From CAYJBH01 sp964368815 (lineage in GTDB: Bacteria > Bacillota > Clostridia > Oscillospirales > Ruminococcaceae), in contig CAYJDA010000010.1 of the NCBI GenBank assembly GCA_964368815.1, positions 1 to 64,000 of the forward strand: a stretch of 64,000 bases of DNA. The letters run 5' to 3'. A program made the position numbers and the translations under genes. The notes under the pieces are model-generated. The model worked only from the letters and a program-made list of their open reading frames with translations. It was not told the DNA's origin and ran no database searches. Of this stretch, positions 26,297 to 36,048 are shown piece after piece. Numbering within the stretch: the stretch's first letter is position 1; every line of letters begins with the position of its first letter.

Positions 26297-27122
26297 GTTT
26301 GGTTTCGCGCCGAGTAGCCACAAATACCAAGCCACCGGCACCGATAACCAAAAGACCACCAAGCATAGAGGATGCCGGCACCTCTTGACCCAAAATTATA
26401 TACCCAAGTATCATAGAAAAAATAATCCCAAAATAGTTAAACACGCTTACATCCCCTGCTTTAGCACAGGAGTATGATTTTGTTAATAAAATTTGCCCAA
26501 CTGCCGCAAAAGCACCAATTCCCAGTAGGAGCAAAAAGTCTACCGGGGAAGGAATAACAAAGTCGAAAAATAACATCGGTAAACATAATATTGTAGAAAA
26601 CATTGAGAAGAAAAACACGATAACCCAAGGGGGTTCTTTTCCACGTAGCGAGCTAACAAACGAATAGGCAATTCCGCCAAACAAGGTAGATGCTGCCGCA
26701 ACCATAAGCGGAAAAAATGCCGAATCAAACTGTGCACCGGAAACAATTCCGGCACCGATAAAAGCGATAATAACCGAAATAATTTGATACGGCTTTATCT
26801 TTTCATTTAATAGTAGTGCGACACCGATTATTGTTACAAACGGGGTCATCTTGGTAATAATAGCCACGTCACCCTGATTTGCATTTGCATTTGCATAAAA
26901 TGTTGTTATCATTCCGAGAAATCCGAACATAGAGCGAAAAATCAAACGTTTTCGATTTTCGGGTTTACCAAATAACGGCAACTTATTTTTTACTACAAAA
27001 TATGCGGCTATTATGCTCGCAATTGCATTTCTAAAAACAAGCTGTTCAAACAATGGTATGGTGTCGGCTGTTAGTGCTATAATAATCTGCATACAGGCAA
27101 ACGCCAATGCACTAAACACCAT
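26292..27122 (-). CDS. EamA-family drug/metabolite transporter
   Basis: A 276-residue membrane protein with two EamA repeats and about nine or ten segments. The first repeat ends near AIITKMTPFVTIIGVALLLNEKI and the second near SVFNYFGIIFSMILGYIILGQEV, the paired signature of the family. Substrates of the family vary (metabolites, amino acids, drugs), and none can be assigned here. It starts at the most upstream ATG of the frame. It is a monocistronic unit between terminators. Confidence 0.85.
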   Translation of the reverse strand: MVFSALAFACMQIIIALTADTIPLFEQLVFRNAIASIIAAYFVVKNKLPLFGKPENRKRLIFRSMFGFLGMITTFYANANANQGDVAIITKMTPFVTIIGVALLLNEKIKPYQIISVIIAFIGAGIVSGAQFDSAFFPLMVAAASTLFGGIAYSFVSSLRGKEPPWVIVFFFSMFSTILCLPMLFFDFVIPSPVDFLLLLGIGAFAAVGQILLTKSYSCAKAGDVSVFNYFGIIFSMILGYIILGQEVPASSMLGGLLVIGAGGLVFVATRRETKQ

Positions 27123-27242
27123 GTAAATCGCACCCTTAATAATCGCTTTATCCCTTTCGAGAGGTTATATGCTTCTAAATTTATTATAGTTAATATCAAC
27201 CATTTGTCAACAATGCAGGAATTCCGCATCAAAAGCCCTTCA

Positions 27243-27282
27243 AAAACTCCGCTTAAAAGATTAATTCTTTAAGCGGAGTTTT
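27243..27282 (-). terminator. Terminator of the eight-gene oxidation operon
   Basis: A perfect 15-bp stem AAAACTCCGCTTAAA/TTTAAGCGGAGTTTT with a 10-base loop, 4 bases after the kinase stop on the minus strand. Confidence 0.9.
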
Positions 27283-27286
27283 ATAG

Positions 27287-28690
27287 TTATTTAAAAACCT
27301 TCACCTGAAAAGAGCTTTTAATTATCTGCCTTGCCAAGGTGAGATTCTTTAGCTCTTTTAAACCTATCATCTGTGTAGTTATATTACCTATTGCTGTTGC
27401 CTCAACCGGTCCCGCAACTACTTTTTTTCCTGTGGTTATAGCGGTTAGCTCGTTAAGGTACTCATCTTTGCAACCTCCACCCACAATATTAATGTTTTCA
27501 TATGTGCGACCAACAATTTCCTCTATTCCCTTAATTGTTTTTGCATAGTAGTCGGCAAGAGAATTATATACTACCGCCGATACCTCACCCGGTGTTTGCG
27601 GTGGTTGCAGATTATTTTCAACACAGTATTCCTTTATTGCTGTTATCATAGAATCAGGGGCAAGAAAACGGTTGTCATTACAATCAACAATGGTCTTAAT
27701 GTCGGACTGCTGAGCCATATTGCACAGCTCATCAAAACTATAGCTGTCGTTATACTCTTTTTTAACGTTTTGTATCATCCAAAGACCCATAATGTTCTTT
27801 AAAAAACGATAACGATATTCGCGGCCACCCTCGTTGGTCATATCCTTTTCGTGTGCTATCTCGGTACATATCGCATTTTCACTCTCGATGCCCATAAGCG
27901 ACCAAGTTCCACTGCTTATATAAACAGTCTCCTCCATGGTAGGAACAGCCACGACTGCCGAGGCAGTATCATGTGACGTTGTTGAAAGAACTTTACAGCT
28001 ATATCCAACCTCCTTTGCAATCTCCGGTATAAGCTCTCCAAGCTCTGTTCCCGGGAGGCTAAGTGGTAAAAATATGTTTCTCGGAAAACCACACCGCTCT
28101 ATAATTTCGTTATCCCAGTCTTTATTAGCAGCATTTAACAGATTGGATGTACTCGCCATGGTATAATCACAGTTTTTCTTTCCGGAAAGTTTAAACAGAA
28201 AATAGTCCGGCGTAAACAGCAGCGTTTTAGCATCTATTAGCTGCTGCGGATATTTCTGTTTTACCGCCATCAGCTGGTAGATGGTGTTAAACCTTGTTTT
28301 TTGTATTCCGGCACGGCTGTATAGCTCATCCTCCGAAATGCAGGCAAACACTTTTTCATCCATTCCTTCGGTTCGATTGTCGCGATAGCTGACAGTATCA
28401 CCTATCATGTTATCATCTTCATCCAGTAAAACAAAGTCAACTCCCCAGGTGTCTACCGATACCGATGTTGGTATTTTTCCTATTTCTTTACATTTTTTCA
28501 TGCCGGTAATAATCATGGAAAATAGCTCGTCATGATTCCAGCATTTGTGATTGTTGCGGGTAGAGTAGCCATTTTTAAAACGAAAAACTTCCTCGGTTAC
28601 CATTTTGTTATCTTCAATCCAACCAAGGATATGTCTTCCGCTGGAAGCGCCTATGTCTATCGCAAGAAAATAGTTGTTTTTTTCAGCCAT
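27287..28690 (-). CDS. Rhamnulokinase-like FGGY carbohydrate kinase
   Basis: A 467-residue kinase of the FGGY/ASKHA fold, closest in pattern to RhaB. The phosphate-1 loop is AIDIGASSGR, the catalytic aspartate lies in VDTWGVD (about residues 73-79), and the phosphate-2 block is YISSGTWSLMG. The adenosine region is NIVGGGCKDE. RhaB phosphorylates L-rhamnulose at C1. However, no rhaA or rhaD lies in this operon, so the true substrate may be another ketose or polyol. It is the last gene of the operon and ends at a strong terminator. Confidence 0.88.
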   Translation of the reverse strand: MAEKNNYFLAIDIGASSGRHILGWIEDNKMVTEEVFRFKNGYSTRNNHKCWNHDELFSMIITGMKKCKEIGKIPTSVSVDTWGVDFVLLDEDDNMIGDTVSYRDNRTEGMDEKVFACISEDELYSRAGIQKTRFNTIYQLMAVKQKYPQQLIDAKTLLFTPDYFLFKLSGKKNCDYTMASTSNLLNAANKDWDNEIIERCGFPRNIFLPLSLPGTELGELIPEIAKEVGYSCKVLSTTSHDTASAVVAVPTMEETVYISSGTWSLMGIESENAICTEIAHEKDMTNEGGREYRYRFLKNIMGLWMIQNVKKEYNDSYSFDELCNMAQQSDIKTIVDCNDNRFLAPDSMITAIKEYCVENNLQPPQTPGEVSAVVYNSLADYYAKTIKGIEEIVGRTYENINIVGGGCKDEYLNELTAITTGKKVVAGPVEATAIGNITTQMIGLKELKNLTLARQIIKSSFQVKVFK

Positions 28691-28716
28691 CTGTTTACCG
28701 TTCCTTTCAATATCTT

Positions 28717-29943
28717 CTATCCAATTGCAATGTTTTTGTACTTATTTATAACCTTGTCGAGGTCGGCAAAATCTTCATATATCATAGCATCCGAAAGGTT
28801 TGTTTTCGCCGCCTTTTCGTGACCAATTAAAGCATATGTAGCATCAACCAGATGTGAAAATTGTTTGTCGGTAAGTTTTTCACATATAAAGCTCTGGCTT
28901 GGCATGTTTATATCCTCGCCCGATATTTCAAACATATTATATTTGCGGCAAAGCTCCTGAACCATTGCAAGCTGCTCTGAAGTATTTCGTGCCGGCATAT
29001 AGGTTACAGCCTTTATCCCAAGTTCTGTAAGCTCTTCAAAAAGCTCCTCAATAAAGCTATCTTCAAATTTCTGAGCTTTTTTATCGCCGGTAACACTATC
29101 CCCAACATCGCCGAGATACGGATAAGCTAAAACAATACCGTTATCATTACACAGCCTGACGAGATCTTTAACATCAGGTAGCTCATCGGTGGCTTCAACA
29201 TATATTTTGCCTACAAGGCTTGACTTAAATACTCCGAGTAGAATATATAAAACATCTTTCGGGTCAGAATTAATTTTATTTTTCACCGCTTCACTAATAC
29301 TGCAACCGATTTTTTCGGCAAAAGCGGCAGCTCCATCGGCGCCAAAGGTTTTATAAACTTTTGTTGCAAGTGCATATAGAAGATGACGCTCGGTAACGCT
29401 TCCACCATCATGCGACATGGAGAGAGGAACAACATCATTATCATAGTTAATAGTGATGTTATGGGAAGATGTTATTTTGTTAATATTCTCTACCATTGCA
29501 CGGTTACGCCTGCAACGTGCCGCACATATTGGTTTAAAAAACTCCTCAACAGCTTCAAGGCTTTGTTCCGGAATTCCATGTAATGCCATATAGGCAACTC
29601 CCGACTGATCGGGATTATTGGTGTTTTTATCACCAAGACGGGTGTTTTTAATAGAAACACGTACCTCAGCACCAACCGTCACGCCTAACCCCGCAATACT
29701 GCCGGCCTTTAAAAACTCCCTTGCTCCGCCAACGCTATCGTGATCCATTATTCCAACCGTGTTAAGTCCTGCAAGAAAAGCCTGATAAACTGCCTCGGTA
29801 GGCGAATATGGTGAAAAAGAATAAATAGTATGAACGTGGTTATTGCAGTATTCCGGCCGCTTTGTTGGCATAGGCTGGGTAGCGATTACCTTTTCAAATG
29901 AGGCAAGTCTTTGTTCGGCTGTACCACCATGTAAATCATGCAT
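28717..29943 (-). CDS. PHP-domain protein in the oxidation operon
   Basis: A 408-residue protein whose first half is a polymerase/histidinol-phosphatase (PHP) fold: NNHVHTIYSFSPYSPTEA gives the first metal His pair, then MDHDSVGG and GAEVRV. The rest does not match histidinol phosphatase. The family contains metal-dependent phosphoesterases, so a sugar-phosphate or cyclic-phosphate hydrolase is plausible. Its place between the SDR and the kinase suggests a step on the same unknown substrate. Spacing is 16 bases after the SDR gene and 26 before the kinase gene. Confidence 0.75.
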   Translation of the reverse strand: MHDLHGGTAEQRLASFEKVIATQPMPTKRPEYCNNHVHTIYSFSPYSPTEAVYQAFLAGLNTVGIMDHDSVGGAREFLKAGSIAGLGVTVGAEVRVSIKNTRLGDKNTNNPDQSGVAYMALHGIPEQSLEAVEEFFKPICAARCRRNRAMVENINKITSSHNITINYDNDVVPLSMSHDGGSVTERHLLYALATKVYKTFGADGAAAFAEKIGCSISEAVKNKINSDPKDVLYILLGVFKSSLVGKIYVEATDELPDVKDLVRLCNDNGIVLAYPYLGDVGDSVTGDKKAQKFEDSFIEELFEELTELGIKAVTYMPARNTSEQLAMVQELCRKYNMFEISGEDINMPSQSFICEKLTDKQFSHLVDATYALIGHEKAAKTNLSDAMIYEDFADLDKVINKYKNIAIG

Positions 29944-29959
29944 AATTTATCTACGCTCC

Positions 29960-30835
29960 TTAGTTTAACATTATCTGTCCACCGCTAACCGGCAGTGCCT
30001 GACCCGTTTCGTAACTCTGTTCAACAAGATAGAATAACGCCTTTGCAACATCTTCGGGGAAGCACCCTCTGCCGAGTGGCACCTGCGCCTCATAAAAACG
30101 ACGAACCTCCTCTATGCTGGTTGCACCCGGAACCTTTCCGGCCCTTAGGTACTGAACAAAAAGTCCTTTTTCGGGATCGCACCACAGCGGGCCATCTAGG
30201 TAGTTGCCGGGACAGATGGAGTTAACCTTAATATTATACGGTGCAAGCTCCAGCGCAAAACTCTGGGTTAATCCGATGCCGCCAAACTTAGAGCCTGCAT
30301 AGGCAAAATTCTTTTTACTTCCGGCAAGGCCTGATTTAGAGTTAACCTGAACTATATCACCCATCCAGCTTTTGCTTGCTTCATGCTGTGCCTTCATTAC
30401 GGCGCCCACATATTTAACCGTAAGGAAATAAGCCGAGTAGTTAACCTTTGTTACGAATTCAAATTTATCAAACTCCAGCTCGTCGATCCCTCCGGCAACC
30501 AGAACTCCCGCATTGCTAACAAAAAGGTCTATACCTCCAAACTCTTCAACAACTCTACTAACCATATCGGCAACACTTTGCTCGTCGGCAACATTAACCT
30601 TTACAGCCATAGCGCGCTCACCAAGTCTGTCTGCAACCTCCTTTGCAAGATCATAGTTAAGGTCTGCTATTGCAACAAAGGCACCTTCCTTTATCATGCA
30701 CTCGGCAATGCCAAGGCCAAAACCCTGGGCACTGCCGGTTACTATAGATAGTTTTCCGCCGAGCCGACCCGGAATATCTTTTCGATTGTCTACATTATCT
30801 GCCGCTTTTTTTATAGTGGTGGATATATCAATCAT
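29960..30835 (-). CDS. SDR oxidoreductase, sorbitol-6-phosphate dehydrogenase-like
   Basis: A 291-residue short-chain dehydrogenase. The NAD(P) motif is TGSAQGFGLG (about residues 32-41), with DLN after strand 2 (suggesting NAD), the NAG motif VSNAGVL, and catalytic Ser and YAGSK (Y-X3-K). The ICPGNYLDGPLWCDP segment and the end (ETGQALPVSGGQIMLN) resemble polyol-phosphate dehydrogenases of the SrlD kind. It likely oxidises a secondary alcohol on the pathway intermediate. The first 27 residues precede the fold and are unusual in charge. Confidence 0.85.
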   Translation of the reverse strand: MIDISTTIKKAADNVDNRKDIPGRLGGKLSIVTGSAQGFGLGIAECMIKEGAFVAIADLNYDLAKEVADRLGERAMAVKVNVADEQSVADMVSRVVEEFGGIDLFVSNAGVLVAGGIDELEFDKFEFVTKVNYSAYFLTVKYVGAVMKAQHEASKSWMGDIVQVNSKSGLAGSKKNFAYAGSKFGGIGLTQSFALELAPYNIKVNSICPGNYLDGPLWCDPEKGLFVQYLRAGKVPGATSIEEVRRFYEAQVPLGRGCFPEDVAKALFYLVEQSYETGQALPVSGGQIMLN

Positions 30836-30852
30836 ACTTTCTCCTTAATGAA

Positions 30853-33321
30853 TTAGATTCCAAATTTAGCCTTGCGCATAAGTTCGGTATCGGTAAAATC
30901 CTTGCTTGGAGTGTATCCCTCAAGCGGCATAATTCTGCGATGAAACGCATCTAAAAACCACTCAGGTTGCGGGAAGAATAAATGTTCAAATTCAAATGCA
31001 GGAGTAATCCAGTTTTCTGCACCCAGTACGAATGCCGGTGCATCAAGGTAGTCAAAACAAAGCTGTGTAATATTGCTTGCAAAGTCATTTAAGATGCTAC
31101 CCCTTGTGCATGCATCGCTTGCAAGAATAATTCGGCCGGTTTTTTTAACCGACTCAACAACCTTTTCGTAGTTGAATGGAACTATACTTCTTGCATCAAT
31201 AACCTCTGCCGAAATTCCATATTCCTCAAACTTCTTTGCCGCCTCAAGCGCAGGATATAATGTTGCACCGATGGTAAGAATTGTTAAATCGCTTCCGGCA
31301 CGCTTAATGTCCGGCTCGCCCAGCGGAATTTCGTAATATTCCTCCGGAACACCCTGCGTATGAAACATTTCACCAATGTCGTAAAACTTCTGGCTTTCAA
31401 AAAACACAACCGGATCAAGGCCGGAAAGCGCTGTATTCATTAAGCCCTTTGCATCATAAGGTGTTACCGGATACACCACCTTTAATCCCGGCATGTGTGC
31501 GGTTAGCGCAGACCAATCCTGAGAATGTTGCGCTCCGTATTTACTACCAACCGACACACGGAGTACTACCGGCATATTTAAAAGTCCTGCCGACATAGAT
31601 TGCCATTTCGCCAGCTGATTAAATACCTCGTCCCCCGCGCGGCCAAGAAAGTCGCAGTACATAAGCTCGGCTATTACACGTCCACCGGCCATACCGTACC
31701 CCACAGCGCTGCCTGCAATTGCCGCTTCACTAATAGGAGAGTTAAAAAGGCGATGATACGGAATGCTGTCCATCATATTACGGGTTACAGCAAAAGCGCC
31801 GCCCCAGTCACGGACATCTTCACCGTATAAAACAAGGGTTGGATCCTCATAAAATTTATCAAATATAGCTTCAAAAAGGGCATCTCTAAGTGCATAAATT
31901 CTGTTTTTACTTATAGCTTTACCGTTTTCGTCGAAAGCAAACCTTGCCTTGTTTTTTAATCCGGCATAGCGAACATTTTCTTCCTTGGTTGTTAAAACAT
32001 CCGGCTTGCGGTCGTCCATAACCTTGCGGGTTTCGTTTTTAAACATAAGGTCGGCTATGATATTTTTCTTTTCATCAAGCGGCATATATGGGGTAATGTT
32101 GGTATCCTGTGCAATCATAAAAACATCACGATTACGTTTTTGTGCTGTTTCTATTGCAAGGTTAGCCTCTTCTTCGCTGCAAACTCCCGCCTTAACAAGC
32201 TCTTTTTTAAACCATTCTATGGAATCTGCTTCACGCCACATATCAATTTCTTCTGTGCTACGGTATGCCGAGGCATCCGAGGTGGAGTGTCCCGAAATTC
32301 GGTAGGTAATAACGTCTAACAGAACAGGGCCGTCACCCTTCTTAATAATGTCCTTTTTACGGCGAAACGCATCAATAACAGCAAGTGGATTATATCCGTC
32401 AACACGCTCGGCATGCATCTGATTTTTTGCAATACCGGCACCCATTCGTGCAAGAAAATCGTAGGCCATTGTCTCGCCACGAGTTTGTCCGCCCATGCCG
32501 TATGAGTTGTTGTTAAAACAGAAAATAACCGGTAGTCCTCCCTTAATTCCATCGTTCCAAAGGGTGCGATATTGGTCCATAGCGGCAAAATTTAGGCTCT
32601 CCATAACAGGACCACAACCCATTGAGGCATCACCGATATTACAAACAACAATTCCCTCTTTTTTATTTACTCGCTGGTAAAGTGCAACACCGGTAGAGGT
32701 TGGACCGCTGCCACCAACTATTGCGTTGTTTGGGAATATCCCAAATGGTGTAAAAAAAGCATGCATGGATCCACCGAGACCACGATTAAAACCGTTATCA
32801 CGAGCAAATACCTCTGCCATAGCGCCATAGATGTAAAAATACTTTGCTTTATCCTTAACATTATCAAACTTAAAATGTTCGTTAATTATCTTAAGGTTAG
32901 CACCACCGAAGAAATTCTCCATAACCTCGTTTAGCTCGGCATCTGACAATTTTTCGATGGAGGATAAACCCTTTGCTATAATTTCTCCATGGCTACGGTG
33001 AGAACCTAAAATATAATCCTCTACATCCAAAACAAATGCCTGACCTACTGCGGCGGCTTCCTGTCCCGCAGAAAGATGAGCCGGGCCTGCATATGTAAAA
33101 GGTAGGTCATTATACTGACCTTTAACCTTAATTTCGTTAAGCATATTTTCAAATTCTCGGATACTTGCCATATCGGAAAGTATTCTTAAAAGCTCCTCTT
33201 TTGAAAACTTTTTGCTCTCCTCTTTAACGGTTTTTTTATAGGCATTAACCGGAATATCGGTAAAACTTATAACTCCGCTTTTTCTTATTTCCTTTGGGTC
33301 TACAACCAAACTCTTTGGCAT
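30853..33321 (-). CDS. 2-oxoacid dehydrogenase E1, alpha and beta fused
   Basis: A thiamine diphosphate enzyme of 822 residues in which E1-alpha and E1-beta are joined. The alpha part (about 40-430) has the ThDP motif GDASMGCG...NNNSYGMG and RISGHSTSD. The beta part (about 470-822) has LYGEDVRDWGG, SPISEAAIAGSAVGYGMAG and HSQDWSALTAHMPGLKVVYP. It decarboxylates a 2-oxoacid and reductively acylates the lipoyl arm of E2. Fusion is seen in some branched-chain-type E1 enzymes and guards 1:1 stoichiometry. The substrate cannot be read from the sequence. In the operon it lies between E3 and the SDR. Confidence 0.93.
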   Translation of the reverse strand: MPKSLVVDPKEIRKSGVISFTDIPVNAYKKTVKEESKKFSKEELLRILSDMASIREFENMLNEIKVKGQYNDLPFTYAGPAHLSAGQEAAAVGQAFVLDVEDYILGSHRSHGEIIAKGLSSIEKLSDAELNEVMENFFGGANLKIINEHFKFDNVKDKAKYFYIYGAMAEVFARDNGFNRGLGGSMHAFFTPFGIFPNNAIVGGSGPTSTGVALYQRVNKKEGIVVCNIGDASMGCGPVMESLNFAAMDQYRTLWNDGIKGGLPVIFCFNNNSYGMGGQTRGETMAYDFLARMGAGIAKNQMHAERVDGYNPLAVIDAFRRKKDIIKKGDGPVLLDVITYRISGHSTSDASAYRSTEEIDMWREADSIEWFKKELVKAGVCSEEEANLAIETAQKRNRDVFMIAQDTNITPYMPLDEKKNIIADLMFKNETRKVMDDRKPDVLTTKEENVRYAGLKNKARFAFDENGKAISKNRIYALRDALFEAIFDKFYEDPTLVLYGEDVRDWGGAFAVTRNMMDSIPYHRLFNSPISEAAIAGSAVGYGMAGGRVIAELMYCDFLGRAGDEVFNQLAKWQSMSAGLLNMPVVLRVSVGSKYGAQHSQDWSALTAHMPGLKVVYPVTPYDAKGLMNTALSGLDPVVFFESQKFYDIGEMFHTQGVPEEYYEIPLGEPDIKRAGSDLTILTIGATLYPALEAAKKFEEYGISAEVIDARSIVPFNYEKVVESVKKTGRIILASDACTRGSILNDFASNITQLCFDYLDAPAFVLGAENWITPAFEFEHLFFPQPEWFLDAFHRRIMPLEGYTPSKDFTDTELMRKAKFGI

Positions 33322-33341
33322 GATTTTTTCCTTTCTTACGG

Positions 33342-34706
33342 TTACTCTATCTCAAACAATGCTTCTCTTATTATCTCGCAAACAGTCGGGTGTGGGAACA
33401 CTAACTTTTTAATGCGCTCTATCGGAATACAATTTCCTATCATAAGTGCCGCTCCGTAAATACTTTCAGAACAGGAATTACCAATCATAGAAACACCTAA
33501 TATACACTCACTCTTTTTGTCGTAAACAAGCTTAATAAATCCATCGCCTCTTTCATTTTCAGCAAGGTAGCGGCCGCTGTATGCCATGGGCAGTTTAATG
33601 CACTCGCAGTCATAACCCTTTTGCCTTGCGCTCTGCTCGGTTTCCCCCACTGCCGCGACCTCAGGATTTGTATAGATTACCGACGGAATTGCACCGTATT
33701 CCATCATATCGCCTTTGCCCAGAATATTATTAACCGCAACTTCTGCTTCACGATAGGCGGTATGTGCCAACATTATTTTCCCGTTAACATCTCCTATTGC
33801 ATACACTCCCTCAATGTTGGTACGCAGATAATCATCGGTTACGATGGCTCCCTTCTCGGTATAAATATCAAGGTTCTCTAATCCGATATCTACTATGTTT
33901 GGGCGGCGGCCTATTGAAAGTAAAATTTTCTCTGCCTTTAGTTCTTCCTTTTCGCCGTTATCCTCAAAGGTAACACCATCATCACCAATAGATGTAACCT
34001 TACAGCCGAGACGAAATTCAATTCCCTTTTTCTTATAATTAGCAAGAAGATTTTCCGAAATATCCTCATCTATAGGCCCACCTATGGAATTTAACATCTC
34101 TACAACGGTAACCTTACTGCCTACCGAATTATAGTAAGATGCCATTTCAAGGCCGATAACGCCCCCACCGATTACCACAAGGCTTTGCGGTATTTCAGTT
34201 AGCGCTAAAATCTCTCGATTTGTCATTGCATATCCGGATTCCACCGCCGACATCAATCCATCAATAGGTGGCAACATCGGACTGCTTCCGCTGGCAATTA
34301 TCAGCTGTTTCGCTGCGAATTCATTGCCATCACACTCAACGCAAAATCCACCCTCTACCCTGCCTTTAATAACTGCATTTCCGCTGATAACCTCTACACC
34401 GTGCTTTTTCATCTTCATGCCAACACCGGCTACCAATTTTTTAACTATCTTATTTTTACGGGCTATAACCTTCTTTTGATCAATAGAGGCAGAATCTACT
34501 ATAACCCCATAATCCTTACCATGCATTGCATAGTCGTAAACCTTTGCACTGTGCAACAATGCCTTCGACGGAATGCATCCCTCGTTTAAACAAACTCCGC
34601 CAAGCGAGCGTTTTTCAAAAAGTGTTACCGACCTACCTGCCGCCGCTGCTCTCTCTGCGGCGCAATAACCACCCGGTCCACCACCGATTACAATTATATC
34701 TTTCAC
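33342..34706 (-). CDS. lpdA: Dihydrolipoyl dehydrogenase (E3)
   Basis: A flavoprotein of 454 residues that reoxidises the lipoyl arm of E2 with NAD+. FAD motif GGGPGGYCAAERAA at residues 8-21, redox-active pair GGVCLNEGCIPSKA (C41 and C46 region), NAD motif VVIGGGVIGLEMA and the late YAIGDVNG. The catalytic His-Glu pair lies in VFPHPTVCEIIRE near the C terminus. It lies 59 bases after the E2 gene and 20 before the E1 gene. Confidence 0.95.
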   Translation of the reverse strand: MKDIIVIGGGPGGYCAAERAAAAGRSVTLFEKRSLGGVCLNEGCIPSKALLHSAKVYDYAMHGKDYGVIVDSASIDQKKVIARKNKIVKKLVAGVGMKMKKHGVEVISGNAVIKGRVEGGFCVECDGNEFAAKQLIIASGSSPMLPPIDGLMSAVESGYAMTNREILALTEIPQSLVVIGGGVIGLEMASYYNSVGSKVTVVEMLNSIGGPIDEDISENLLANYKKKGIEFRLGCKVTSIGDDGVTFEDNGEKEELKAEKILLSIGRRPNIVDIGLENLDIYTEKGAIVTDDYLRTNIEGVYAIGDVNGKIMLAHTAYREAEVAVNNILGKGDMMEYGAIPSVIYTNPEVAAVGETEQSARQKGYDCECIKLPMAYSGRYLAENERGDGFIKLVYDKKSECILGVSMIGNSCSESIYGAALMIGNCIPIERIKKLVFPHPTVCEIIREALFEIE

Positions 34707-34765
34707 TGTTACTATTTCCTTTCTTTATATCGTCAAAGACTTGAAATCCGAACACAAAACCTTGA

Positions 34766-36028
34766 TTAGTCTACCAGCAATAAACTAAAATTCTCAAGAG
34801 CATCGCAGACATCTTTTAAAAATCTTGCAGCCGGCGCTCCGTCCAGGGCACGATGGTCAAAGGTTAATGATAATCCCATAGATTGATATCCCGTTACCAT
34901 TCCGTTAACGATTTTAATTTTTTCGTTCAACGAACAAACACCTAAAATACCAACTTCGGGAGGATTAATAACCGGAGTAAAGCTTTCTACGCCGAGATTG
35001 CCGAGATTTGTTACGGTAAATGTTCCGCCGGCGAGCAGATCGGGATTAATATTTCCGCTTTGTGCAGCTGCCGCTACCGACTTCATTTCGGCAGATAATT
35101 CCGGCAATGTCATGGATTCCGCCGCCATTAATTTCGGTACCATAAGCCCTTTATCGGTATCAACCGCAACACCGAGATTTACCGTGTTAAATCGTCTGGT
35201 TAAATCGTCGTAGTAGTGCGCATTTATTTCGGGGTGCTTTAACAACATTTTAACCACTGCATATAAAACAATATCGTTTAATGTTATTTTTTCAAGCTGT
35301 GGTTTTTTGCTCTGTTTAAAGGAAGCTCGAAGCTTTAAAATCTCGGTAGCATCAAAAGAGCTGTTGAGTGTTAACTGAGCCATTCCCGAAAGCGAGGCAT
35401 GCATAGCTTTGGCAATAACCTTGCGAATATTAGTGTGTGGAATATCTTCCGAAGCTGGCACCGTAGCAAATGTAGCCGTGTCGGCCCCCTTAGCCATAAC
35501 TCTTAAAACATCGCGCTCTATAACTCTGCCGTTAGGGCCCGATCCGGCTGTGTTTGAAACAGATATACCATTTCGCTCGGCAAGTCCTTTTGCTCTTGGA
35601 GAAACGCCGCCCGAACCCGTTTCAGCTACATTTGATTCCTTCGAAACAGCCGTTGCCGCAACTGCCGGTGCTGCTGACGGAACAACCTGCGGTGTGCTAA
35701 CTACAGGTGCGGTAGTTTTTGGTGCCTCAGCCACAGCTGTAGCTGTTTCAGTGCCATCAACATCCGGCGCAAATTCCGACACTTCCTCTCCTGCAGTGCC
35801 GATTACGCAGATATTATTCAGAGCGGGAACATCATCACCCTCGTTATAAAAAACTGCGAGCAGTTCGCCGGTCTCCTCCGATATCTCATCGAAAGAAGCC
35901 TTGTCGGTTTCGTAGGAAAAAAGCAGGTCGCCCTTATTTATCGTATCTCCTACGCTTTTGTGCCATTTTGAAAGTATACATTCCTCTACCGTTATTCCCG
36001 GTTTTGGCATAACTATAGGCTTTGCCAT
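34766..36028 (-). CDS. 2-oxoacid dehydrogenase E2 acyltransferase
   Basis: A 420-residue E2 with the standard order. A lipoyl domain (1-78) has the lipoylated Lys in ETDKASFDE. An Ala/Val/Thr/Pro-rich swinging linker (about 90-140) follows, then the E3/E1-binding domain VSPRAKGLAERNGI...GPNGRVIERDV (about 144-180). The catalytic CoA acyltransferase domain ends with the active site DHRALDGAPAARFL. It transfers the acyl group to CoA. Only one lipoyl domain is present. The ligase or LipA/LipB for lipoylation are not in the window. Confidence 0.95.
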   Translation of the reverse strand: MAKPIVMPKPGITVEECILSKWHKSVGDTINKGDLLFSYETDKASFDEISEETGELLAVFYNEGDDVPALNNICVIGTAGEEVSEFAPDVDGTETATAVAEAPKTTAPVVSTPQVVPSAAPAVAATAVSKESNVAETGSGGVSPRAKGLAERNGISVSNTAGSGPNGRVIERDVLRVMAKGADTATFATVPASEDIPHTNIRKVIAKAMHASLSGMAQLTLNSSFDATEILKLRASFKQSKKPQLEKITLNDIVLYAVVKMLLKHPEINAHYYDDLTRRFNTVNLGVAVDTDKGLMVPKLMAAESMTLPELSAEMKSVAAAAQSGNINPDLLAGGTFTVTNLGNLGVESFTPVINPPEVGILGVCSLNEKIKIVNGMVTGYQSMGLSLTFDHRALDGAPAARFLKDVCDALENFSLLLVD

Positions 36029-36048
36029 AAAATAATCTCCCTTATGTT

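Noticed and set aside
27287..28690. rhaB of a normal L-rhamnose operon
   Set aside because: rhaA, rhaD and rhamnose transporters are absent; the neighbours form a different pathway.
29960..30835. Standard sorbitol-6-phosphate dehydrogenase (srlD) assignment
   Set aside because: The fold and ends are similar, but no sorbitol PTS or other srl gene is present and the operon context differs, so no gene symbol is given.
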